Below are positions 1 to 4,780 of a DNA stretch of 10,849 nucleotides, in pieces. Made by a program: the position numbers and the translations under genes. Origin of the DNA: Deltaproteobacteria bacterium (GTDB lineage Bacteria > Desulfobacterota > Desulfobacteria > Desulfobacterales > B30-G6); contig QMMS01000134.1 in NCBI GenBank assembly GCA_003647375.1, positions 1-10,849 on the forward strand, in the 5' to 3' direction. Within the stretch, counting starts at the first letter, position 1. Each line of letters opens with the position of its first letter. The notes beneath the pieces were generated by a model. That model saw only the letters and a program-made list of their open reading frames with translations, had not been told where the DNA came from and searched no databases.

Positions 1-689
1 AACAGGATGGGGTGGACCACGTCTTCTGGCTCCGCTATCCTGCCCAGAGGGATACCTTTTACGATTTGAGCGTAAAGGTCCTCATTTGACCAGAACGGCT
101 GGCTGAAGGACGTCCGGACCATGGTCGGCGCCACGGCATTGGCCTGGATATTGAACAATGCCAGTTCCTGAGCCAGCACCTTGGTCATCATTTCGATGGC
201 TGCCTTGGCAATGCCGTACAGCCCCATGGCCGGGGACGACCGATGGGCTGCCAAAGAGCTCACGCTGACGATTTTTCCGCTTTTCTGTTCGCGCATGATC
301 TGGCCGGCCCGGCGTGAGCACAAAAAAGCACCGTTGAGATTGGAGTCAATGATCTTCTGCCACAAGGAAGGGTCTGCATCCACCACGGACGTGATGATGT
401 TCATACCCATATTGTTAACCAGACCGTCCAGCCGGCCAAAAACCTTGAGGGTTTGATCGAACAGGCTATCCACATCTTCCGCCTTGGCAATGTGTGCCGG
501 CACGGCCAGCAGCCGCTCCCCTCCCTTTAGTTCCTCAACCGCCTGGTCGAGACCCACCTGCTTTCTGCCGCAGATAACCACCTTGGCCTTCTGATCGAGA
601 AGTGTTTTGGCCAGCGCCAGTCCGATGCCCCTTGAGCCCCCGGTCACCACAAAAACCCTGTCCTCCAGTCCGTAGGAAATCGTCTCCAT
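1..689 (-). CDS. SDR-family NAD(P)-dependent oxidoreductase, C-terminus cut by window edge
   Basis: The reading frame runs open from an ATG at 689-687 to the left edge, giving 229 residues. Classical SDRs are about 250, so roughly the last 20-30 are missing. Seen: the cofactor motif TGGSRGIG at residues 16-23, NNMG at 92-95 (usually NNAG), Asn117, the catalytic Ser145 in VSVSSLAA, and Tyr158/Lys162 in YGIAKAA, so the Asn-Ser-Tyr-Lys tetrad is complete. A basic GR pair at 41-42 after the second strand hints at NADP(H) preference. The start is supported by AAGGAGG (minus strand, 701-695) five bases upstream. By family it reduces a carbonyl or oxidises an alcohol in the cytosol; FabG-like 3-oxoacyl reductases and sugar or polyol dehydrogenases fit equally, so I name no substrate. 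It is divergent from the metallophosphoesterase gene. Confidence 0.9.
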   Translation of the reverse strand, partial: METISYGLEDRVFVVTGGSRGIGLALAKTLLDQKAKVVICGRKQVGLDQAVEELKGGERLLAVPAHIAKAEDVDSLFDQTLKVFGRLDGLVNNMGMNIITSVVDADPSLWQKIIDSNLNGAFLCSRRAGQIMREQKSGKIVSVSSLAAHRSSPAMGLYGIAKAAIEMMTKVLAQELALFNIQANAVAPTMVRTSFSQPFWSNEDLYAQIVKGIPLGRIAEPEDVVHPIL

Positions 690-701
690 ATGTGCCTCCT
701 T

Positions 702-747
702 AATTTGAGTTCATCCCGTTGCTTGCAGCGCAGGATGAATTCAAATT
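702..747 (-). promoter_or_regulatory. Long inverted repeat abutting the SDR ribosome binding site
   Basis: Arms 702-716 (AATTTGAGTTCATCC) and 733-747 (GGATGAATTCAAATT) pair over 15 bp with one mismatch. Inside them CGTTGC (717-722) and GCAGCG (725-730) nearly pair as well. In the minus-strand transcript this would be a long hairpin ending exactly where the Shine-Dalgarno AAGGAGG begins. It could act as an mRNA structure in the leader or, as DNA, as a dyad operator such as TetR-type regulators use. The symmetry is seen; the function is inference. Confidence 0.55.
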
Positions 748-816
748 CAAAAAAAACGTTTTTGTTTTACAACGCCAATCATATAAATTAAAAACATGCA
801 TCAACTTTTCATGCAA

Positions 817-844
817 TTGCTTATATCGTACGTGAAAACATAAT
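817..844 (+). promoter_or_regulatory. Candidate sigma-70 promoter for the metallophosphoesterase gene
   Basis: TTGCTT (817-822) is followed after 16 bp by CATAAT (839-844), a five-of-six match to the -10 consensus. The -35 is poor. A start near 851 would give a leader of about 100 nt. The GTGAAA/TTTCAC dyad at 832-855 overlaps the -10 and could be an operator. Confidence 0.3.
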
Positions 845-886
845 AATCGTTTCACATGTTTCCTGGGCAGCTGTGTGCAAGGAAGT

Positions 887-910
887 ATGAGAATTTGGAT
901 GGTAGCCTAG
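887..910 (+). other. Seven-codon upstream ORF resembling the start of the downstream gene
   Basis: ATG at 887-889 opens the peptide MRIWMVA and stops at TAG 908-910. It lies 63 bases (21 codons) upstream of and in frame with the chosen start at 950, whose product begins MRIYAVA: five of seven residues agree, and TGAGAATTT is shared at DNA level. A purine-rich AAGGA precedes it, but only 3 bases away. It could be a translated leader, the trace of a small duplication, or chance. Confidence 0.25.
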
Positions 911-932
911 CGGCCACTGCCAGTCAACCGGC

Positions 933-942
933 AAAGGAGAGG
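933..942 (+). promoter_or_regulatory. Shine-Dalgarno sequence deciding the start of the metallophosphoesterase
   Basis: AAAGGAGAGG lies 933-942. The first in-frame TTG at 944 is too close to it; the second TTG at 950 leaves about 10 bases from GGAG and gives MRIYAVADIH, the usual abrupt N-terminus of this family. Confidence 0.6.
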
Positions 943-949
943 TTTGGTT

Positions 950-1594
950 TTGAGAATTTACGCTGTTGCCGACATACACGCCCGGCAGCGACGCCTGGAT
1001 TGCATTTCCGCCAACGTAAACCGGTTGTCCCCGGACCTTGTGGTCGTAGCCGGGGATCTGACCAGTTACCGGGCATCCCCTTTTGTTGTCAGGCATCTGG
1101 CCAAATTACCGGTTCCGGTCTTTGCCATCCGGGGCAACACCGACCGCAAACTGATCGGCCGGCAGATCAGCCGTAGTGCCGGCATATCATCGGACGATAT
1201 GCCTCCCACGCACCACACGGCGTTCAACATAGTGGGTTTGAATGGAACCGTTCCCCTGCCCTTTCGATCACGGATCGCCCTCAGGGAAAACAGGCTGCTG
1301 CGAGCAATTGCCCCGCTGGTAAGCCCTAAAACCATCCTCGTAGCGCACACGCCGCCCTGGGGTATCCTGGATGAGGTCATGGGAAAATTTCACGCCGGCA
1401 GTAAAAACCTGTTTGAATTCATCCGCTGCAAAGAGCCGCGGATGGTGCTCTGCGGCCATATCCACGAACGGCCGGGCGTCAAACAACTGGGGAAAACCTG
1501 TGTTGTCAACTGCACCCTGGGGCATGGCAGCCAGGGAGCGTTCATCCGTTTCCAGGGCTCGGAGACCGACCGACCCGATGTTCAGATGCTATAA
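950..1594 (+). CDS. Calcineurin-like metallophosphoesterase
   Basis: The protein has 214 residues from the preferred TTG start at 950 (216 from TTG 944). All metal-binding blocks of the superfamily are visible in order: D8-x-H10 in VADIHAR, GD with D36 in VVVAGDLTS, GNTD with N63/D65 (the GNHD position), H133 in LVAHTPPWG, and CGHIH with H170/H172. These ligate a dinuclear Mn/Fe-type centre that hydrolyses phosphoesters. The size and compact form match the small YfcE/MJ0936-type phosphodiesterases rather than nucleases such as SbcD. There is no signal peptide or membrane segment, so it is cytosolic. The physiological substrate cannot be told from sequence. It is probably transcribed alone, since the gap downstream is 483 bp. 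The chemistry is fairly certain; the role is unknown. Confidence 0.9.
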   Translation: MRIYAVADIHARQRRLDCISANVNRLSPDLVVVAGDLTSYRASPFVVRHLAKLPVPVFAIRGNTDRKLIGRQISRSAGISSDDMPPTHHTAFNIVGLNGTVPLPFRSRIALRENRLLRAIAPLVSPKTILVAHTPPWGILDEVMGKFHAGSKNLFEFIRCKEPRMVLCGHIHERPGVKQLGKTCVVNCTLGHGSQGAFIRFQGSETDRPDVQML

Positions 1595-1680
1595 CAGCCA
1601 GAACCATAGAGGTTGGAGGGCAGGGGTCGGAAAAGTAGGGTTTCGGGTGTCGGTGGACGGTTCTTCAGCGGCCAGATAGT

Positions 1681-1744
1681 CAGAACTTCAGAGCCACAGA
1701 AACCCAGAACAACAGAACATCAGAAGGTAAGAAAATGAGAAGGT
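1681..1744. repeat. Degenerate octamer tandem tract, consensus CAGAANNN
   Basis: Read from 1681 in steps of eight: cagaactt, cagagcca, cagaaacc, cagaacaa, cagaacat, cagaaggt, then the weaker aagaaaat and gagaaggt. Six consecutive units begin CAGA. The first five bases are constrained while the last three drift. It is not a coding triplet repeat, because the period is eight. Confidence 0.75.
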
Positions 1745-1831
1745 GGGCGGTAGTCGGTCGTCTGTGGTCGGTCTGTCGGAAAGCAGAAAACGGATAGCGG
1801 AAAACGTGTAGGGGCCGGCCTTGTGCCTGCC
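1738..1831. repeat. Dispersed repeat, copy A (pairs with 6033-6119)
   Basis: This stretch matches 6033-6119 with a few substitutions and one 7-bp difference; the last 57 bases (1775-1831) differ from the other copy at a single position. Internally 1747-1809 reads as heptads, for example gcggtag, tcggtcg, tctgtgg, tcggtct, gtcggaa. The extra 7 bp relative to copy B is one such unit. It ends with the GC-rich ggggccggcc near 1811-1820. It encodes nothing evident. Confidence 0.85.
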
Positions 1832-1840
1832 CAAAGAGGC

Positions 1841-1872
1841 CAGAACCCCAGAGCTGCAGAACCTCAGAGGAC
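1841..1872. repeat. Second CAGAANNN octamer cluster
   Basis: Four consecutive octamers: cagaaccc, cagagctg, cagaacct, cagaggac. It is the same family as the tract at 1681 and sits on the other side of dispersed repeat copy A, as if that copy interrupted or grew out of one longer octamer tract. Confidence 0.7.
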
Positions 1873-1881
1873 ACTTGGAAA

Positions 1882-1972
1882 TTGTTTATTCGTTATTGGA
1901 TATTGGACATTCTTCTTTTTTCTTTTTGAATATCCAATATTCAATTTTCAATCTCCAATTATCAAGTATCAA
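1882..1972. repeat. Inverted heptad tracts with a 17-bp hairpin
   Basis: The left part reads as heptads ttgttta, ttcgtta, ttggata, ttggaca (1882-1909). The right part reads as tatccaa, tattcaa, ttttcaa, tctccaa, ttatcaa, gtatcaa (1931-1972), that is, the complementary unit six times. Arms 1896-1912 and 1928-1944 pair over 17 bp with two transitions, around a pyrimidine-only 15-nt loop. The result is a hairpin built from 7-bp units upstream of rdgB. Confidence 0.7.
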
Positions 1973-1991
1973 AACGTTGCAATGCAACATG

Positions 1992-2022
1992 TAAAGTGAC
2001 AACCTTTAATCAGGACTTGACC
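1992..2022. repeat. 31-bp dispersed repeat, copy A (pairs with 6242-6272)
   Basis: It agrees with 6242-6272 at 29 of 31 positions; the core is TTTAATCAGGACTTGACC (2005-2022). Both copies lie at the downstream side of a gap whose upstream side carries the other dispersed repeat. It could be the end of a small mobile element; no terminal pairing partner is evident within the window. Confidence 0.75.
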
Positions 2023-2042
2023 CTGTTGTTGCAACCTTGGGG

Positions 2043-2070
2043 TTGACATTCGGAGCGGTTCTATTATTTA
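2043..2070 (+). promoter_or_regulatory. Candidate sigma-70 promoter for rdgB-pckG-ampG
   Basis: A perfect -35 TTGACA (2043-2048) is followed after 16 bp by TATTTA (2065-2070). The predicted start would fall at about 2077-2078, on or next to the rdgB ATG, and no good Shine-Dalgarno precedes that ATG, which points to a leaderless or nearly leaderless message. TATTAT at 2062-2067 is a better -10 hexamer but leaves only a 13-bp spacer. Confidence 0.5.
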
Positions 2071-2077
2071 AGTAATC

Positions 2078-2731
2078 ATGCAAAAAAACAATCTCACATC
2101 GATTGTCCTTGCCACGCGCAACAAAGGCAAAGTTGCTGAAATAAGCGCTCTTTTGGAAGGCTTTCCGGTGCTGGTCAAGAATCTGGATGATTTCGGCCCG
2201 ATTCCGGAAGTGGAAGAAGACGGCGAAACTTTCGATGAAAATTCCTATAAAAAAGCGAGTTTCACGGCCCGGATACTGGGAATACCGGCAATAGCCGACG
2301 ATTCCGGCCTTATGGTCGATGCTCTGGACAATGCGCCTGGCGTTCACTCGGCCCGTTTTGCCGGGCCGGACGCCACTGACCAGGACCGGTGCCAAAAACT
2401 GCTTCAGGCCATGCAGACGCACGACAACCGCGGGGCCGCCTTTGCCTGCGTGATATCCATCGCCGTACCCACAGGACCGGCGTTGACCTATGAAGGGGAG
2501 TGCCGTGGCGTCCTGACCAGGGAACCGCAAGGGGAAAACGGATTCGGCTACGACCCCATCTTTTATTTCACCCCTTTAAAAAAAACCTTTGCCCAACTCA
2601 CCCGGGAAGAAAAGAGCCGGGTAAGCCACCGGGGGAAAGCGCTCAGGGAAGTGCAAGAGGAATTCGACAAAGTGCTGGCCTGGATCGACATACACATGCC
2701 TGCGGATGAGAAGTTCAACTGCCAGGCGTAA
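2078..2731 (+). CDS. rdgB: XTP/dITP diphosphatase (non-canonical purine NTP pyrophosphatase, RdgB/HAM1)
   Basis: At 217 residues it is slightly longer than the usual ~200. Family marks are all present: the substrate-binding TRNKGK at 13-18 on the first strand, the metal and substrate acidic block DDSGL at 74-78, FGYDPIF at 156-162, and SHRGKAL at 183-189. The enzyme hydrolyses dITP, XTP and ITP to monophosphates and pyrophosphate with Mg2+, keeping deaminated purines out of DNA and RNA; it is a cytosolic homodimer. The ATG at 2078 is the only start that keeps the TRNKGK strand. It has no clear Shine-Dalgarno, matching the close promoter. The extra length is a short C-terminal tail after the last conserved helix. 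pckG follows after 23 bases, so the two are probably co-transcribed. Confidence 0.95.
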   Translation: MQKNNLTSIVLATRNKGKVAEISALLEGFPVLVKNLDDFGPIPEVEEDGETFDENSYKKASFTARILGIPAIADDSGLMVDALDNAPGVHSARFAGPDATDQDRCQKLLQAMQTHDNRGAAFACVISIAVPTGPALTYEGECRGVLTREPQGENGFGYDPIFYFTPLKKTFAQLTREEKSRVSHRGKALREVQEEFDKVLAWIDIHMPADEKFNCQA

Positions 2732-2754
2732 TTTTTTCGTTTGAGGAAAATCTT

Positions 2755-4428
2755 ATGGAATCTAAAGACAGAGGTATCGATATTATCGCGGAAATTGGCG
2801 GTATTCACGATTATGACGCAGCCATGGCCCTTTTTCAGGAAAAACTGGACAGCGACCATCTCGCCCGCCTGAAACAGATCACCGACCCTGCCATCAACAT
2901 CAACATCGCCAATGCCATTGCCATGTGCCAACCCGAGGCCGTATTTATCAATACCGGATCCGAAGACGACCGGGAATTCATTCGCGCCATGGCACTGGCC
3001 AAGGGGGAGGAGGCACCCCTGCCCATGCAGGGCCACACCATTCACTTCGACCTCAAGGATGAGCAGGGGCGCATCATCGACCGGACCTACTACATTGCCG
3101 ACCCGGATGAAAAAATCAGTTCCCTGGCCAACCGCATGGAACGCTCCGACGCCCTCGATGAAATCCGTGAGATCATGTCCAACATCATGCATGGCAAAAC
3201 CATGGTGGTCGGATTTTATATGCGCGGGCCGGTGGGATCACCGGTTTCCAACCCCGCCCTGGAAATCACCAGTTCCGCATATGTATCCCACAGCGCCGAG
3301 ATTCTGTACCGCAACGCCTATGCCGACTTTAATCAAGAAGTGGGCCGCCTTGGCCATTTTTACACCAATGTCCACAGTGAAGGCCTCAACCGGCCGGAAG
3401 ACCTGCCCAGCGCACGTGTTTTCATGGATCGGAGCTACCGAACGACCTACAGTTTCAACTGTACCTATGCGGGCAACACCCTGCTGCTGAAAAAAGGCAA
3501 CCACCGTTTCTCCGTGGACAAGGCTGTCTATGAAAACAGGGGGAATGAGTTGTCCGAGCACATGTTCATCACCGGTATCGACGGGTCCGGCGGCCGCCAG
3601 ACCTGGTGCACCGGCGCGGCACCGAGCGGTTGTGGAAAAACCACCACCGCCATGGCCGGCAACCACTTCGTGGGCGACGACCTGGCCCAGATGTGGATTG
3701 CCGACGACGGCAGCATCCGCTCCATGAATCCGGAATGCGGCATTTTCGGAATCGTGGAGGATGTCAACCAGGAAGGCGACCCCATGCTCATGGACATCCT
3801 GCGCAATCAGGGCCACGAGGTCATCTGGTCCAATGTACTGATCGATGACAACAACGTGCCCCAATGGGTGGGAAACGGCGAGCCAGCCCCTGAAAAGGGC
3901 CGGAATTTTCAAGGGGATTGGTACGCGGGCAAAAAAAATGCAGAGGGCGGCGAAATCCCCATGTCCCACCCCAATTCCCGCTGCACGGTGTCATCGACCT
4001 CCCTGGCCAATTATTCGGAAAGGGCTGAAGATCCCCGGGGTGTGGAAACGCGGGTGATCACCTACAGCGGACGGGACAGCGACACCATGCCGCCGGTATG
4101 GGCAGCCAAAAATCCCGACCACGGCGTTGCCATCGGCGCCTGCATCGTCTCGGCGGCTACAGCCACCGAAATCGGCGCCACCGGTGTCAAACGGGCGCCC
4201 TGGGCCAATGCGCCTTTTATCCCGGGAGCCCTGGGAGACTATATGGATGCCCAGTTCAAGTTTTTCAACAATCCGAAGATCTCCGAGGGTAAAAAACCCG
4301 TTATGGCCGGATTGAACTACTTCCTGACCCACGCGGCGCGCGGCGGTGAATCGCAGCAACTGCTCGGTGAAAAAAGATGTCAAGGTATGGCTGGCCTGGC
4401 TGGAAAGAAAGGCCCACGGCGAGGTTGA
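2755..4428 (+). CDS. pckG: Phosphoenolpyruvate carboxykinase (GTP), main part, reading frame broken near the 3' end
   Basis: The frame gives 557 residues, but only about the first 540 belong to the family; the last 17 (after LLGEK) are out-of-frame read-through. Seen: substrate-pocket segment MRGPVGSPVSN near 158-168, P-loop GAAPSGCGKTTTAM at 287-300, the metal motif GDD at 307-309, and the late segments GRDSDTMPPVW and GATGVKRAPWANAPF. The P-loop with Cys293 and the GDD mark the GTP-dependent family, not the ATP type. The enzyme interconverts oxaloacetate plus GTP with PEP, CO2 and GDP, for gluconeogenesis or anaplerosis. Start: ATG 2755 with GAGG at 2743-2746. If the frameshift is real, about 112 C-terminal residues are lost and activity is doubtful. 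The fragment at 4376-4714 completes it; rejoined, the protein would be about 652 residues, normal for the family. Confidence 0.9.
   Translation: MESKDRGIDIIAEIGGIHDYDAAMALFQEKLDSDHLARLKQITDPAININIANAIAMCQPEAVFINTGSEDDREFIRAMALAKGEEAPLPMQGHTIHFDLKDEQGRIIDRTYYIADPDEKISSLANRMERSDALDEIREIMSNIMHGKTMVVGFYMRGPVGSPVSNPALEITSSAYVSHSAEILYRNAYADFNQEVGRLGHFYTNVHSEGLNRPEDLPSARVFMDRSYRTTYSFNCTYAGNTLLLKKGNHRFSVDKAVYENRGNELSEHMFITGIDGSGGRQTWCTGAAPSGCGKTTTAMAGNHFVGDDLAQMWIADDGSIRSMNPECGIFGIVEDVNQEGDPMLMDILRNQGHEVIWSNVLIDDNNVPQWVGNGEPAPEKGRNFQGDWYAGKKNAEGGEIPMSHPNSRCTVSSTSLANYSERAEDPRGVETRVITYSGRDSDTMPPVWAAKNPDHGVAIGACIVSAATATEIGATGVKRAPWANAPFIPGALGDYMDAQFKFFNNPKISEGKKPVMAGLNYFLTHAARGGESQQLLGEKRCQGMAGLAGKKGPRRG
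4370..4375 (+). other. pckG: Frameshift site: A6 run in pckG
   Basis: Upstream frame reads GGT GAA AAA AGA; downstream family-like sequence (DVKVWL...) is in the +1 frame beginning at GAT 4376. Removing one A, or adding two, restores a continuous protein through GEK-DVKVWL. The phase is not that of the A AAA AAG -1 slippery heptamer, and six A's is short for transcriptional slippage, so an indel (in the genome or in sequencing) is the simplest reading. Confidence 0.85.
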
Positions 4429-4714
4429 AGTCATCGACACGCCCATCGGTTTTCTGCCGAAATTCAAAGATCTGCTGGCCCTTTTCAATTCCATCATTGC
4501 CAAGGAATACACCGAAGACCTTTACACCCGGCAATTTTCCCTTTATATCGACAAAATCGTTGCCAGGATCGGCCTTCAAACCAAGGCCTACGGGCAAGAG
4601 GAAAAAATCCCCCAAAAACTTTTCCAGGTGCTCGAAGAACAGAAAAAGGGCCTCCTGGCATTACGGGAAACGTATGGCCCGGTTGTGACGCCTGAACAGC
4701 TTTCCACGGAATAA
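4376..4714 (+). pseudogene. pckG: C-terminal 112 residues of GTP-PEP carboxykinase, out of frame
   Basis: Starting at GAT 4376 this frame reads DVKVWLAWLERKAHGEVE, then a TPIGFLPKF stretch, KEYTEDLYTRQFSLYIDKI, and ends VVTPEQLSTE. It is the expected C-terminal helical region of GTP-PEPCK, well preserved with no further stop or shift, so decay, if any, is recent. It has no start codon or Shine-Dalgarno of its own near the junction; an upstream ATG at 4346 lies in this frame but inside the preceding coding frame. The conserved sequence on both sides favours a single-base error or a very young mutation. Confidence 0.85.
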
Positions 4715-4715
4715 A

Positions 4716-4744
4716 CAAACGTCGAACAGCTCCAAACACGTTTG
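4716..4744. promoter_or_regulatory. Inverted repeats between pckG and ampG
   Basis: CAAACGT (4716-4722) pairs perfectly with ACGTTTG (4738-4744) around a 15-nt loop. A competing dyad, CCAAAC/GTTTGG, occupies 4732-4745. Only a short mixed T-rich stretch follows (taatttgtcc), so any terminator would be weak or partial. A dyad operator is equally possible. The 66-bp gap still suits co-transcription of ampG with pckG. Confidence 0.3.
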
Positions 4745-4780
4745 GTAATTTGTCCTTTCCAAGCAGGTGAGATCAGAGCC

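Larger units (their letters stand above)
690..949. other. Divergent intergenic region between SDR and metallophosphoesterase genes
   Basis: This AT-rich gap of about 260 bp must hold promoters for both divergent genes. Besides the inverted repeat at 702-747 it contains a 12-bp palindrome AAAAACGTTTTT (752-763), a direct repeat CATGCA (795-800 and 810-815) and an inverted pair GTGAAA (832-837)/TTTCAC (850-855) with a 12-bp spacer. A weak minus-strand promoter for the SDR could use TTGATG (804-799) and TATGAT (783-778), but the 15-bp spacer is short. No ORF of substance is present. Confidence 0.5.
1595..2077. other. Repeat-filled intergenic region between metallophosphoesterase and rdgB
   Basis: No credible gene lies in these 483 bp; the short frames present lack start signals and recognisable content. 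Almost all of it after 1680 is short-period or dispersed repeat: octamers at 1681-1744 and 1841-1872, copy A of a dispersed element at 1738-1831, an inverted heptad block at 1882-1972 and a 31-bp repeat at 1992-2022. The rdgB promoter occupies the last 35 bases. No strong hairpin-plus-U terminator follows the metallophosphoesterase stop. Confidence 0.7.

Noticed and set aside
856..1176. Plus-strand 106-codon frame over the metallophosphoesterase start
   Set aside because: Out of frame with the gene whose metal-binding motifs are complete; no Shine-Dalgarno and no recognisable content.
1680..1874. 64-codon minus-strand frame in the gap before rdgB
   Set aside because: It lies wholly in tandem and dispersed repeats with periods of 7-8, and has no ribosome site or family resemblance.
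1681..1972. CRISPR-like array
   Set aside because: Units are 7-8 bp, adjoining and degenerate, with no spacers and no cas genes in the window.
2006..2530. Long minus-strand frame over rdgB (174 codons), and similar long antisense frames over pckG (3238-3969) and ampG
   Set aside because: They lie opposite well-conserved genes, translate to low-identity histidine/glycine/valine-rich sequence and have no start signals; they are shadows caused by GC-rich codon use.
4369..4380. Programmed -1 frameshifting at A AAA AAG in pckG
   Set aside because: The zero frame reads GAA AAA AGA, not AAA AAG, and the needed shift is +1 (or -2); no case for -1 recoding.
4732..4745. Strong intrinsic terminator after pckG
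   Set aside because: The stem is short and no run of T's follows; at most a partial terminator or an operator.
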